Shown: positions 46,558 to 56,124, numbered from the stretch's first letter. The stretch is DNA of 64,000 bases from Labrys okinawensis (GCF_002982075.1 NZ_PUEJ01000004.1:646579-710578), one strand, 5' to 3'. The notes: generated from the letters alone by a model not told the origin. Translations and numbers: made by a program.

Positions 46558-47814
46558 ATGACATCCGCTGAAGTGCTCGAACAAGATTGGGACGGGTATC
46601 TGACCCTGCTGCGCCGCGCGCTGCGCGATCTGCCCGAAAACAATGTCAAGACGCGGCGAGCGGTCTACAATCATGCCGAAAAGACCCAGAAGCAGCTTTT
46701 TGACGACGATGAAGGCGAGACCGATGCCGAGGATCTCGACTATCATCATCGCCTGCTGAGGACGACGATCCGCATCCTCGAAAACGACATCCGTGCCGAT
46801 GTCGACGTCTTCGCCGACAGCTATGCGCCGCCGGATCTGCGCGAAGCCGCCAACAAGCTGGCCGAAGCACGCGACCTCAGGCGCTCCCGCAAGCGCAATG
46901 CCGCCGCCAGGGAGGCCCGGCTGGTCGAGGGCGGGGTCCAGGAAGACTATCTCAGCCGTGCCAGCCGGCAGGACCTGGAGCTGATCGCCCACCTCAGCAA
47001 CGGGCTGTTCCTTGCCGACCCGGCCCGCGGTAAGAACGGCCGCGGCACGCGTGTCGCCGGTGCGATCGGTGTGATCCGCGCCATCCTCATCGTCCAGTTC
47101 CAGCTCATCGCCTCCGAGAGCCGCTTCGGCATCCTCTGGATGCTGATTCAGCCGGCCGTGTTGCTGACGCTGATCTCGCTGGTCTACTTCATTCTACAGA
47201 CGCAGTTCATCATGAACATGGACGTGCCGACCTTTGCCCTGGTCGGAAGCACGACATGGATCATGTGCCGCCAGGTGATCTTCCGGGTGAGCACGGCGAT
47301 CGCGCACAACCGCATCTTCATAAATCTGCCGCCCGTGCGGCCGATCCATCAGGCGCTCGCCTATGCGATCCAATATCTGATCATTTACGCCGTCGTCTTC
47401 GTGATCCTGCTGACCTGCGGAAGGCTGGTCAACATGATCACCCTTCCTGCCAATGTGCCGACGGTGATCAGCTATGTCGTCGCGATGTGGTCGTTTGGTT
47501 TTGCGATCGGTCTCATCTTCGGCAGCATCGCCGTACACTGGCCGTTCTTCCTGCGCCTGGCTTCGGTGCTCGAACGCGCCTTGCAGCTGTTCTCTTCGGT
47601 GTTCTTCGTGACCGAGCAGTTGCCCGAGGAATATCGCGGCTATGTGCTGTGGTCCCCGACCGCCCACGGCATGCAGCTTCTGCGCGCGGCCTACTTCCCG
47701 GGCTACGCCTCCTCGGACGCCAACCCGACCTATTTCTATTTGTGTCTGATCGCCGTGCTCGGCATCGGCCTCCTGGCCGAAAAGCACGCACGGCCTCGCA
47801 TCCAACCCGTGTGA
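46558..47814 (+). CDS. Capsule-export-type ABC permease (KpsM/Wzm-like) with N-terminal extension
   Basis: A 418-residue ABC-2 membrane protein. The C-terminal part (about 175-415) has six hydrophobic segments and KpsM-like motifs (ESRFGILWMLIQPAVLLTLI, QLPEEYRGYVLWSPTAHGMQ). Ordinary KpsM proteins are about 260 residues. Here an extra N-terminal domain of about 170 residues is charged, helical and probably cytoplasmic (LEQDWDGYLTLLRRALRDLP, FDDDEGETDAEDLDYHHRL). ATG 46558 has AGGA 9 nt upstream. The degenerate ATPase gene starts 5 nt after the stop. It should export a lipid-linked polysaccharide. Confidence 0.85.
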   Translation: MTSAEVLEQDWDGYLTLLRRALRDLPENNVKTRRAVYNHAEKTQKQLFDDDEGETDAEDLDYHHRLLRTTIRILENDIRADVDVFADSYAPPDLREAANKLAEARDLRRSRKRNAAAREARLVEGGVQEDYLSRASRQDLELIAHLSNGLFLADPARGKNGRGTRVAGAIGVIRAILIVQFQLIASESRFGILWMLIQPAVLLTLISLVYFILQTQFIMNMDVPTFALVGSTTWIMCRQVIFRVSTAIAHNRIFINLPPVRPIHQALAYAIQYLIIYAVVFVILLTCGRLVNMITLPANVPTVISYVVAMWSFGFAIGLIFGSIAVHWPFFLRLASVLERALQLFSSVFFVTEQLPEEYRGYVLWSPTAHGMQLLRAAYFPGYASSDANPTYFYLCLIAVLGIGLLAEKHARPRIQPV

Positions 47815-47819
47815 GGATC

Positions 47820-48524
47820 ATGATCGCGCTCGAACATGTCGTGGATACGCCGATGCTGGGGGGAGCTCCCTATCCGGTGGCGCTCGACATCACCATGACG
47901 CTGCCGATCGGGCGCTATGCCGTGGTTTCACCGGATCCGATCGCGCGCAAGCCTGCCATCGACCTGCTTGCCGGCCTGCGCCCTCCAACCAGCGGCCATG
48001 TCGTACGAGGCGGCAGTTGTTCCTGGCCGATCGGGCGCGCGGGCTTTGTCCGTGGTAAATTGAGCGGGAGACAAATTGTAGCCTTAATCTCCCGTTTGTA
48101 TCATCTTGACTATAGATTCTGTATATACCTCGTCGAGTCGATGTTGACTCTGCCGGAATACCTCGACGAGTTCGTAGAGCATTGGCCGGCCACAGCGCGG
48201 CAGGAATTCGGGTATATTTTGCCACTCCTGCCGACATTTGACATCTACGTCGTCGACGGCACGTTCCCCTATCGGAAAGATCGCTTCACATTGTTGTGGC
48301 GAGCCCTTTTCGAGCAGCGCATTGACGGTCGGATGCTTCTCTTGTCGACCGTCCGCAAATCCGAAGTCGATGAGTTCTGTGACACCGCCCTCATCCTCAA
48401 TCAGGGTCTGATCGAAATAGAGAGCCAACTTGACGAAGTCCTCCGCAAATTCCCTCTCCGTCCCGACATCAACGACACTGGACGAGGTCAACCCGAGCCC
48501 CTTGTCGACGATCAATTCGCTTAG
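47820..48524 (+). CDS. KpsT-like ABC protein lacking all ATPase motifs
   Basis: A 234-residue protein that follows KpsT in length and secondary pattern. For example CSWPIGRAGF and LSGRQIVALISRLYHLD match the KpsT segments around SWP-G-AGGF and LTGREN. But the ATP site is gone. The Walker A position (37-46) reads SPDPIARKPA instead of GxxGxGKST, the Q-loop Gln is Val/Arg (GFVRGK), the signature SSGM is PATA (123-126), the Walker B catalytic Glu is Gly (YVVDG, 143-147), and the switch His is lost (LLLSTV). The frame is intact. Bases 48050-48430 are AT-richer than the flanks. ATG 47820 follows GAGG. It overlaps the KpsE-like gene by 95 nt. Confidence 0.75.
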   Translation: MIALEHVVDTPMLGGAPYPVALDITMTLPIGRYAVVSPDPIARKPAIDLLAGLRPPTSGHVVRGGSCSWPIGRAGFVRGKLSGRQIVALISRLYHLDYRFCIYLVESMLTLPEYLDEFVEHWPATARQEFGYILPLLPTFDIYVVDGTFPYRKDRFTLLWRALFEQRIDGRMLLLSTVRKSEVDEFCDTALILNQGLIEIESQLDEVLRKFPLRPDINDTGRGQPEPLVDDQFA

Positions 48525-49680
48525 AGGCGAGATTGCTCCGGAACAGAGTGCGGCCTTTCTGCGCTACCAGCACAAGGTGCGGCGGCGGCGGCGGCGTTTT
48601 TCCTTGATCGGACTGATGCTCGCTTTGCTGCCGCTGGCGCTGACGGCGTTCTATGTCTTCGTTGTCGCCACGCCTCTCTATACCGCGGAATCGCGATTTG
48701 CGATCCGGGGCGGCGATGTCCAGCCGCCCGCGGGCGTCGGCGGCCTGCTCACCCCCGGCTCGTCCGGCATGGGTGTCACCGGCTTCGTCGATGGCTACGC
48801 GGTACGCGACTTCCTGCAGTCGCGCGAAGCGATGGACGGGCTAGCCAAGAAGATCGATCTGGCCAAGATGCTCACCGAGCATCCGGCCGACCTGCTGGTG
48901 CGCCTGCCCGACAATCCGACGCCGGACGACCTCTACCGGGCCTACAAGTCGCTGATCACCGTGCGCTACAACATGATCGAGCAGATCGTCGTCATGCAGG
49001 TCGAGGCGTTCACCCCCGAGGATTCCGTCAAGATCTCCAACGCCCTGATCGATCTTTCCGACACCTTCGCCAACAACATGAACCAGCGCGCCCTCAACGA
49101 TGCCCTCAAGGTGGCCCAGGAGGAAGTATCGCGCAGCGAACAGCGCGCGGCCGCTGCCCGCCTCGAAGTGGCGAACTGGCGCAACCGGAATGCCAATGTC
49201 GATCCGACGGGCGATCTCACTGTGCTGACCAATTTGATCGGCCAGCTCGAGGCCCAGCTTGCCACGGCCCAGACCGACCTCGGCCAGCTCAAGGCGACGC
49301 AGGGCGACAACCCGCGGCGCAAGAGCGTGGAGACACGCATCGCCACTCTCCGCAAGGAGATCGACGATACCCGCCAGAGGCTGGGTGGCGGCAGCGAAAC
49401 GGTGGCCAAGCAGCTTTCGAGCTATGAGAGCCTCAAGATCGCGCAGGATTTCGCCGACACCAATCTGGCCTCGGCCCGCCAGTCCCTAGACCAGGCGCGC
49501 GTGGCGATCCTGCGCCAGCAGCGCTACGTCTCGCCGATCGCCCAGCCCAAGGCCGACTACACGCCCACCTATCCCCAGAAGCTCACGGCTCTCGGCTCCG
49601 CCCTGCTGGTGGGCCTGGCACTGGTTTTTCTCACCTCGGTGGCCGGTGGCCTGATCCGAAACGCGATCTCGGGCCGTTGA
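48430..49680 (+). CDS. KpsE/BexC-like inner-membrane polysaccharide co-polymerase/export protein
   Basis: A 416-residue protein with the PCP-3 layout. A basic run (RRRRRR) leads into membrane segment one (about 57-80). A long periplasmic region follows with coiled coil (RSEQRAAAARLEVANWRNRN, LEAQLATAQTDLGQLKATQG) and a second membrane segment near 389-411. LYTAESRFAIRGGDV and QRYVSPIAQPKADYTPTYPQ are KpsE-like. TTG 48430 overlaps the ATPase-like gene; TTG 48502 is an alternative. It should bridge the inner-membrane exporter to an outer-membrane channel (KpsD), which is not in the window. Confidence 0.88.
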   Translation: MTKSSANSLSVPTSTTLDEVNPSPLSTINSLRGEIAPEQSAAFLRYQHKVRRRRRRFSLIGLMLALLPLALTAFYVFVVATPLYTAESRFAIRGGDVQPPAGVGGLLTPGSSGMGVTGFVDGYAVRDFLQSREAMDGLAKKIDLAKMLTEHPADLLVRLPDNPTPDDLYRAYKSLITVRYNMIEQIVVMQVEAFTPEDSVKISNALIDLSDTFANNMNQRALNDALKVAQEEVSRSEQRAAAARLEVANWRNRNANVDPTGDLTVLTNLIGQLEAQLATAQTDLGQLKATQGDNPRRKSVETRIATLRKEIDDTRQRLGGGSETVAKQLSSYESLKIAQDFADTNLASARQSLDQARVAILRQQRYVSPIAQPKADYTPTYPQKLTALGSALLVGLALVFLTSVAGGLIRNAISGR

Positions 49681-49772
49681 GGGGTGGCGATGAAGCTTGG
49701 CGATGACATTTGCTTGGGCTGTTCGACTTTCCAGCCCTGCCGCTATCCCATTCATGCAAGGAGTGACGCGCG

Positions 49773-50612
49773 ATGAAGGTATTCGTTCTGGGGTCCTGCC
49801 GTCTGCACAGGCCGATGGAGGAGATCGCCGCCACCGGGCGCTGCAGCCATTATGACGGCGGCTCGCGCGCCTATCTGCACTCGGTCGGCGAGGCCGTGCA
49901 GCGTCTGCGCTGGATGCGGGGCGAATTGACGATCCCCGACGGCATGGCGCCTTACGTCTTCTCGACGGAGCGTGTGCCCAGGCTTTCCGCCAACGCGCAG
50001 AAGGAACAGGCCAAGGCCGATTTCCTGCTCGTCGAGATCGCTTCCGAAAAGGAACTGATCTGTGACGGCATCTATCTCCAGCTCAACTATCTCCACCGCC
50101 ATTTGCTCAGCCCCTTGGGCGAAGGAGGCAAATTGTGGTGGAAGGAGATGCTGCAGAAACGCAGCATTTCGGCCGACACCGCCCAAAAGGTCATCGCCTC
50201 CGAGCAGTTCGCCGAAGCGGGTTTCGGTGAGGCCGATGCGCGGATCCTGCGCAACGCCCGCTGCGAACTCGCCGACGAGAATGCCTTGCGCCAGGGCCTG
50301 ATCGAGCTCAGGCAGCTGTGGGGCAAGCCGATGGCCGCCGTATCCCATGTCGGTCTGCCGCTTCAGGACGGGCGTGTGCTGCAAAGCCGCGAAGCCTTCA
50401 TCGCCCGGGTGAAGAAGATCGGCGGCGAACTCGGCATTCCCGTCTTCGAACCGCGCGGCGTGATCGAGGCCGTCGGTCGCACGCGTGCCCTGGAACGCCA
50501 GGGCGCCGATCTCGACCATTACGACCCCGGCTTCGAACAAATGTATGGCTGGTATCTGCTCAACCGCGTGATCAAGCCGAATGTTTCCACCATTCCGGAC
50601 CTGGCGGCCTGA
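49773..50612 (+). CDS. Unrecognised protein of the polysaccharide locus (GSCR motif, WcbI/SGNH-like?)
   Basis: A 279-residue soluble protein without signal peptide. It opens MKVFVLGSCRLHRPMEEIA, a beta-strand followed by a G-S-C-R turn, as in some SGNH/GSCFA and WcbI-type capsule proteins. Other conserved-looking segments are DFLLVEIASEKEL, AAVSHVGLPLQDGR and VFEPRGVIEAVGR; the tail DHYDPGFEQMYGWYLLNRV is rich in aromatics. A hydrolase or acyl/sugar-modifying role is possible but unproved. It sits between the KpsE-like and epimerase genes on the same strand. Confidence 0.6.
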   Translation: MKVFVLGSCRLHRPMEEIAATGRCSHYDGGSRAYLHSVGEAVQRLRWMRGELTIPDGMAPYVFSTERVPRLSANAQKEQAKADFLLVEIASEKELICDGIYLQLNYLHRHLLSPLGEGGKLWWKEMLQKRSISADTAQKVIASEQFAEAGFGEADARILRNARCELADENALRQGLIELRQLWGKPMAAVSHVGLPLQDGRVLQSREAFIARVKKIGGELGIPVFEPRGVIEAVGRTRALERQGADLDHYDPGFEQMYGWYLLNRVIKPNVSTIPDLAA

Positions 50613-50760
50613 CGGCCCGCCGCGTCGGGTTTTATCCACCTCGGAGCAAGGCGCGTCTTGGTGCAACCGCCGCTCTGCTCCCGCTCTTTGTTGTGACGCG
50701 TCTTTGCGGTTCTCGGCGATATCGCCAAATCGCAAAACGCTATGAAAGGACTGACTCTTT

Positions 50761-51762
50761 ATGCGCTTTCTGATTACCGGCACGGCTGGCTTCATCGGCT
50801 TCCACCTTGCCCGCCGCCTGTTGGCCGACGGCCACTTCGTGGCAGGCGTGGACGGCATGACGCCGTATTACGACGTCACACTGAAACAGGCCCGGCACGC
50901 CATGCTCGGCAAGACCAATGCGTTCCGTGAACACATCCTCATGCTGGAGGATTTCGGCGCGCTCGAGCAGGTCGTCGCCGACGAGAAGCCCGATGTCATC
51001 ATCCATCTGGCGGCCCAGGCGGGCGTGCGCTACAGCCTTGAAAATCCGCGCGCCTATGTCGACGCCAATCTGGTCGGCACCTTCAACGTGATGGAACTGG
51101 CCCGGGCCCATTCCGTCGGCCATTTCCTGTTCGCCTCGACGAGCTCGGTCTACGGCGCCAACAAGGACATGCCCTTCAACGAGCGCGAGCGCACCGACCA
51201 TCCGCTCACGCTCTATGCGGCGACCAAGAAGGCCACTGAAGACATGGCGCATTCCTATGCGCATCTGTGGAAGATCCCGACCACCGCCTTCCGCTTCTTC
51301 ACGGTCTACGGTCCCTGGGGCCGGCCCGACATGGCCCTGTTCAAATTCGTCAAGGCGACGCTGGCCGGCGAGCCGATCGACGTCTACGGCCATGGCAAGA
51401 TGCAGCGCGATTTCACCTATGTCGACGACCTGGTCGAATCCATCGCGCGCCTCACCAAAGTGCCGCCCGTGGAAGGCCAGCCGGTCAGCGACATCGATTC
51501 CCTGTCGCCGGCCGGCCCCTATCGCGTCGTCAATATCGGCGGTGGCCAGCCGGTCGGCCTGCTCGACTATGTCGACGCGGTCGAGAAATGCCTCGGCATG
51601 CCCGTGAAGCGGAACTTCCTCGACATGCAGAAGGGCGATGTTCCCGCGACCTTTGCGGCGGCCGATCTCCTGGAGCAGCTCATCGACTACAAGCCCACGA
51701 CGACGATCGACGTCGGCGTCAGGGCTTTCGTCGAATGGTACCGCTCCTATTACCGGGTCTGA
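50761..51762 (+). CDS. NAD-dependent uronate epimerase (LspL/CapI-like)
   Basis: A 333-residue extended short-chain dehydrogenase. NAD motif GTAGFIG (7-13), the Ser/Thr site FASTSSVYG and catalytic YxxxK in [10 protein letters not shown] are intact; [19 protein letters not shown] and [13 protein letters not shown] are typical of UDP-glucuronate 4- (or 5-) epimerases. It probably turns UDP-glucuronate into UDP-galacturonate for the glycan made here. It fits with the dehydrogenase at 45068, although that one looks specific for the N-acetylamino sugar. Confidence 0.88.
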   Translation: MRFLITGTAGFIGFHLARRLLADGHFVAGVDGMTPYYDVTLKQARHAMLGKTNAFREHILMLEDFGALEQVVADEKPDVIIHLAAQAGVRYSLENPRAYVDANLVGTFNVMELARAHSVGHFLFASTSSVYGANKDMPFNERERTDHPLTLYAATKKATEDMAHSYAHLWKIPTTAFRFFTVYGPWGRPDMALFKFVKATLAGEPIDVYGHGKMQRDFTYVDDLVESIARLTKVPPVEGQPVSDIDSLSPAGPYRVVNIGGGQPVGLLDYVDAVEKCLGMPVKRNFLDMQKGDVPATFAAADLLEQLIDYKPTTTIDVGVRAFVEWYRSYYRV

Positions 51763-51870
51763 ACCGTTCAGTCCTCGATCGTACACCACCGGCCCGGCTC
51801 GCCGCGATTTTGCGACGGGCCGGATGCCAGATCCACCTCCCCCGACAGGGGCAAACGCCGAGTTGCCAAG

Positions 51871-52905
51871 ATGACCCTAGCCTCTCCAGCGGAGTCGCAT
51901 ACGCGCGCAAGCGTGGCACTCTTCAAGCTTGAACGCTTCGCCGAAGCTGCCGAGGAAGCACGGACCGCCCTGGCGATCACGCCTGATGACAATATTGCCC
52001 TGCGCACCCTGGCGCGCAGCACGCTGAGCCTGGGCGACATCGAGGGCACCGTCGCCGCCCTCACCAATCTCCTGCCTTCCTCGGTCAACGAGGCCGTCGC
52101 CGGCATTCGCGCCCTGCTGCGCCATGGCGAGGTCCAGGCGGCGGCGCGAGTCGCGGCGGTGGCACCGGACAGGATCGAAGCCAGCGATTCCGAAGTGCTG
52201 GCGCGCATCGTCACCCTGCTCCGCCAGCAGGCACTGCGAAAGCAGAACCCGGCGCAGGAACGGTTGGCCGCTTTTGAAATGGCGCTCGCCCTCGCCCCCG
52301 ACAACGCCGCCCTTCGCATCGACTTCCTGAGGCTGCTGGCATCGGCGGGCGAAGCCAGCGCCTTTGCCCGCAACGCCAAACTGGTCACGGATGCAACCGC
52401 CCTCGCCGATGCCTCGGCCACCCTCGCCCGCGACGTCGGCAATCGCGCCAGGCAGGCCTTCCGCGACCAGCGCTGGCAGGAAGCCCATGACTGGCTGCAG
52501 GCCGGCGGCCGGCTGGGTCTCGAACAGGCGGCAGGCGATCTTGCCGAACGCATCAAGGCACGCCGGCTCGCCGAAGCCCGCAAGGTGCTGGTCGCCAAGG
52601 AGCCGGACAGCCAGGAGCATACCGCCGCCCTGCTGGCCGACTACCCGGAGGACGGCGCCGCCCGCAGCCTGCATGCGCGTGCCCTGATCGCCAACCGGCA
52701 CTATGCGCAGGCCAAGACGCTGCTGCAGGCCGTCTCCGCCCAGGGCGCGGCCACGGCCGACGACTATGTGCAGCTTGCACGCGCCTGCCGGGCCAGCCAG
52801 GACATCGAGAGCGCCATCGGCGCCTGCTTCGACGCCCTCGCGCTGCGCCACGAGGATCCAACGGCGCTGGTGCTCCTGGGCCATCTCCTGCCGGGCCGGG
52901 AGTAA
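51871..52905 (+). CDS. TPR-repeat protein of the polysaccharide locus
   Basis: A 344-residue, Ala-rich helical protein. TPR units appear at the start (ALFKLERFAEAAEEARTALA) and end (IESAIGACFDALALRHEDPT), with further degenerate units between. No signal peptide, membrane segment or enzyme domain. ATG 51871. It has the same style as the TPR proteins at 37143 and 42952 and may be an assembly factor. Confidence 0.7.
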   Translation: MTLASPAESHTRASVALFKLERFAEAAEEARTALAITPDDNIALRTLARSTLSLGDIEGTVAALTNLLPSSVNEAVAGIRALLRHGEVQAAARVAAVAPDRIEASDSEVLARIVTLLRQQALRKQNPAQERLAAFEMALALAPDNAALRIDFLRLLASAGEASAFARNAKLVTDATALADASATLARDVGNRARQAFRDQRWQEAHDWLQAGGRLGLEQAAGDLAERIKARRLAEARKVLVAKEPDSQEHTAALLADYPEDGAARSLHARALIANRHYAQAKTLLQAVSAQGAATADDYVQLARACRASQDIESAIGACFDALALRHEDPTALVLLGHLLPGRE

Positions 52906-53115
52906 GCGGAACGAGGCCGGCAAAGAATGTCGGCCCGTTTGCGAAGCTGGGGCCGCCCTCACCCGTTTTCATCTCGCCCGGCGGTCGGGCAAGACGAGCC
53001 GTTCCCTGCTTCAGGCGCCACGCGGATCCCCCCTTGGCCGCGCTCCTGCAGGGAGAGGATAGCGGTGAGGGGCAGCGCGGATGGAGCAGAAAGCATCGAA
53101 ACCAATGGAAGAGCC

Positions 53116-54291
53116 ATGATGCAAAGACATTCGAGTTTCGGCCTTGCCGTCATCGCTTCCCTCGCGGGTGCCACCGCAGCGCTGGCACAGCAAAGCGTGC
53201 CGCATCCGGAGACGGTGGACCGCATCCCGCGCGCCCAGATCTTCAACGGCCGCATGCAGGCGCCCGCCAACCTGCCGAATGTCGGCTTCGTCTGGGGCTC
53301 CAAGACACCCCTGCGTTCGAACAAGGTGATCGACAGCTACTATTATCCCAATCAACGCGATCTCAACCGTGCCCATACGGCGGAATGGTACAAGGCCAAT
53401 CATCCCAGCTGGATCACCTATCAGTGCGACCAGCAGACGCCCTCCTTCGGCTACACCTATTCCTGGGGCGCCTATGCGCCGCTGGACACCAGCAATCCCG
53501 AGGTGCGCCAGTATATCCTGAAGACCTATATCGAGCCGGCCTTGGCCAAGGGCTATCATTCCATCGCCTTCGACAATGTCGCCCTGCCCAATACCGACAA
53601 ACGCTGCGGCGTCTGGCGCGACGGCAAATGGGTGCAGCTTTTCAGCGGGCAGTCACGCGATCCGGCGCATACAGCCCAGAAGCTCGACTATATCGGCTGG
53701 CTCGCCAAGGAAATCCATCAACGCGGCGGCCTGATCGCACTGAACGCCAAGATCGATCCCAAGCAGCCCGACGAGACCAAGGCCCTGATCAACCTTGCCG
53801 ATATCTGGGTCGACGAAGGCGGCTTCAGCGACAGTTGCCGGCGCCGCATCACCGGCGATGCCTGGCGTCTCAAGCGCGAACTCATCCAGCAGCGCAACAA
53901 CCGGGCCTATGTCTCGATCAACTACACTTGCACGAACGGCTCGGCCCCGCCCGACAACGCCGAAATGTCCTGGATCGTCGCCAGCTTCCTGGTGAACCGC
54001 AACAATCGCAGCTACCTCGCCGTGCTGCCGCAGAAGGACACTGGACGCTGGGTCGAATATCCCAATCTCGATCCGCCCGTCGGCCCCCCCACGGGCCCTT
54101 CCGAACTTCAGGGAACGACCGCCTGGCGCAACTATCAGCGCGGCTATGCCGCCGTGAACTTTTCGGACCGGGATTCGGCCACGATCCAGCCGCCCGCGGG
54201 CAGCTGGCGCGACCTGTCCGGCCAGGCGGTCAACGGCCCGATCGAGCTCAAGCCGCGATCCGGCGTGGTTCTGCTCCGGGCGGAGGGCTGA
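53116..54291 (+). CDS. Secreted GHL15-like putative glycoside hydrolase
   Basis: A 391-residue protein. A Sec signal covers about residues 1-24 (GLAVIASLAGATAALAQ). The mature part resembles hypothetical glycosyl hydrolase family 15 (GHL15, TIM barrel). Candidate acidic residues are D153 in IAFDNVALPN and D233/E234 in IWVDEGGFSD, each at a predicted strand end. PRAQIFNGRMQAP opens the domain. Two adjacent ATGs (53116, 53119) follow GGAAGAG. As last gene of the locus it could trim or release the exported polysaccharide. A clear terminator follows. Confidence 0.7.
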   Translation: MMQRHSSFGLAVIASLAGATAALAQQSVPHPETVDRIPRAQIFNGRMQAPANLPNVGFVWGSKTPLRSNKVIDSYYYPNQRDLNRAHTAEWYKANHPSWITYQCDQQTPSFGYTYSWGAYAPLDTSNPEVRQYILKTYIEPALAKGYHSIAFDNVALPNTDKRCGVWRDGKWVQLFSGQSRDPAHTAQKLDYIGWLAKEIHQRGGLIALNAKIDPKQPDETKALINLADIWVDEGGFSDSCRRRITGDAWRLKRELIQQRNNRAYVSINYTCTNGSAPPDNAEMSWIVASFLVNRNNRSYLAVLPQKDTGRWVEYPNLDPPVGPPTGPSELQGTTAWRNYQRGYAAVNFSDRDSATIQPPAGSWRDLSGQAVNGPIELKPRSGVVLLRAEG

Positions 54292-54337
54292 CAGGCGATA
54301 CGCCGGCGCCCCCAGGCGATTTCCGAAGCTCACCATG

Positions 54338-54369
54338 AAAATAGCCGGCTCACAGCCGGCTATTTTTTT
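54338..54369. terminator. Bidirectional rho-independent terminator
   Basis: AAAATAGCCGGCT (54338-54350), loop CAC, and AGCCGGCTATTTT (54354-54366) form a perfect 13-bp stem ending in seven T (54363-54369), with A-tract on the other side. It serves the glycosidase gene on the plus strand and glmU on the minus strand. Confidence 0.92.
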
Positions 54370-54447
54370 GATGTTGCGCAGAAAAGATGCACACGGATTG
54401 TTGCCTTCCGGCGGCGAGGGCGTGCTGACCCTCGCTGCCGGGGCTCT

Positions 54448-55803
54448 TCAACCCTTGGCCTTGGCTTCCCTTTCCGCCTTCTTCTTGGCGCGATAGGCCT
54501 TGGCCCAGCCATCGATCCCGACCTGCCGGCCGCGGGCCACCGCCAGGGCATCGGCGGGCACATCCCTGGTGATCACCGACCCGGCGCCGATATTGGCGTT
54601 GTCGCCGATCGTCACCGGTGCCACCAGGGCGGAGTTGGAACCGACGAACACGCCCGCGCCGATATCGGTGCGATGCTTGAGATAGCCGTCATAATTGCAG
54701 GTGATGGTGCCGGCGCCGATATTGGCCTCCGCCCCGACCCGGGCATCGCCGATATAGCTGAGATGACTGATCTTCGCGCCTTTCTCGACGCTCGCCGCCT
54801 TGACCTCGACGAAATTGCCGACCTTGACCGCCTCGGCAAGATCAGCGCCCGGGCGCAGCCGGGCGAAGGGACCGACCGAGGCGCCGCTGCCGACATGCGC
54901 GCCTTCCAGATGGGAGAAGGCATGGATCACGGCACCGCTCTCAATGGTCACGCCCGGGCCGAACCAGCAGTTGGGCTCGATCACCACGTCGTTGCCGATG
55001 CGCGTATCGTGGGACAGGAAGACGGTCTCGGGCGCGGTCATGGTCACGCCTTCGCGCATGGCGGTCGCGCGCAGCCGCGATTGCATGACAGCTTCCGCCG
55101 CGGCCAGTTGCAGGCGATCGTTCACGCCCTGCACCTCCTCCTCGGCAATCGGCCGGGCGACGGCCCGGAACCCCTGCCGATGTGCGATCTCAGCCGCGTC
55201 GGTGAGATAATATTCGCCCTTGGCGTTGTCGTTGCCGATCGCTTCGAGCAAGGCGAGACCGTGCTCACCGCTGAGAGCCATCAGGCCGCCATTGCAGAAG
55301 CCGACGGCCTTCTGCTCGGGCGTGGCGTCCTTTTCTTCGACGATCGAGGTGAGCGCATCGCCTTCGACGATCAGGCGGCCATAGCCGGTGGGGTCGGCCG
55401 CATGAAAACCCAGCACGGCGACGCTGGCGCCATCCGCCAGGGCCGCCTTCAGAGTCTCGATCGACTGCGGGCGTACGAGCGGCGTATCGGCATAGAGGAC
55501 GATGATGTCCTTGCCGTCGGCCAGCGCCTCTTTCGCCGCCAGCACGGCATGACCGGTGCCCTTGCGCTCGACCTGGGTGAACACGGCGCAGCCGGGCAGT
55601 TCCTTCTGGGCGACCTTGGCGACATCCTCCCGGCCAGGGCCGACGACGACGGCCGCATCGGTGATACCGGCCTGCTTCACGCTCGCCAGGACATGGGCCA
55701 GCATGGAACGGCCGGCGATGGCATGCAGCACCTTCGGCAGTGACGATTTCATGCGGGTGCCTTCACCTGCGGCGAGGATGACGGCTAGGGTCGGTCGGGA
55801 CAT
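54448..55803 (-). CDS. glmU: Bifunctional UDP-N-acetylglucosamine pyrophosphorylase / glucosamine-1-phosphate N-acetyltransferase
   Basis: A 451-residue enzyme for the last two steps to UDP-GlcNAc. The N-terminal nucleotidyltransferase shows [18 protein letters not shown] (11-28). The C-terminal left-handed beta-helix has hexapeptide repeats ([33 protein letters not shown]) and the acetyl-transfer site. Length and motifs are normal. It starts at ATG 55803. With glmS and glmM it frames the polysaccharide locus, though it is transcribed toward it from the right. Confidence 0.97.
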   Translation of the reverse strand: MSRPTLAVILAAGEGTRMKSSLPKVLHAIAGRSMLAHVLASVKQAGITDAAVVVGPGREDVAKVAQKELPGCAVFTQVERKGTGHAVLAAKEALADGKDIIVLYADTPLVRPQSIETLKAALADGASVAVLGFHAADPTGYGRLIVEGDALTSIVEEKDATPEQKAVGFCNGGLMALSGEHGLALLEAIGNDNAKGEYYLTDAAEIAHRQGFRAVARPIAEEEVQGVNDRLQLAAAEAVMQSRLRATAMREGVTMTAPETVFLSHDTRIGNDVVIEPNCWFGPGVTIESGAVIHAFSHLEGAHVGSGASVGPFARLRPGADLAEAVKVGNFVEVKAASVEKGAKISHLSYIGDARVGAEANIGAGTITCNYDGYLKHRTDIGAGVFVGSNSALVAPVTIGDNANIGAGSVITRDVPADALAVARGRQVGIDGWAKAYRAKKKAEREAKAKG

Positions 55804-56124
55804 GTCATGATCCGTATACGTTGCGATAAGTTGCCTGCGCTCTGTGAAGCGTTCGGTATCAGTTGAACGAACGACAGCTTCAGTGTCACAGCGGCAGTGC
55901 TACGTCATTGATATGAACACTCCTGTCCTTTCATCATGACGTTTGTGTGATTCTTCGATCGAATCCCGGAACTTTATAAAGTTTCAGCCCTCGGCGATCA
56001 ACGCAGGCCGCATACATCCCCGGGAGAGGACAAGCCGATGCGAGTCTGCTCCGGCAGAGCGGCAGCAGGAAGCCTATCGGCGAGGATCTTGTCAGAAATG
56101 CAGGCGAAGGGAAGCGGCGCGCAC
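55804..56124. other. Intergenic region, glmU promoter side
   Basis: 321 nt between glmU and the LprI-like gene, both on the minus strand. It should contain the glmU promoter. No convincing coding frame, strong hairpin or repeat was seen. Confidence 0.5.

Noticed and set aside
47820..48524. The KpsT-like gene as a frameshifted or broken pseudogene
   Set aside because: The frame is continuous at normal length, similarity to KpsT continues on both sides of each lost motif in one frame, and start/stop signals couple well with its neighbours. Loss is by substitution.
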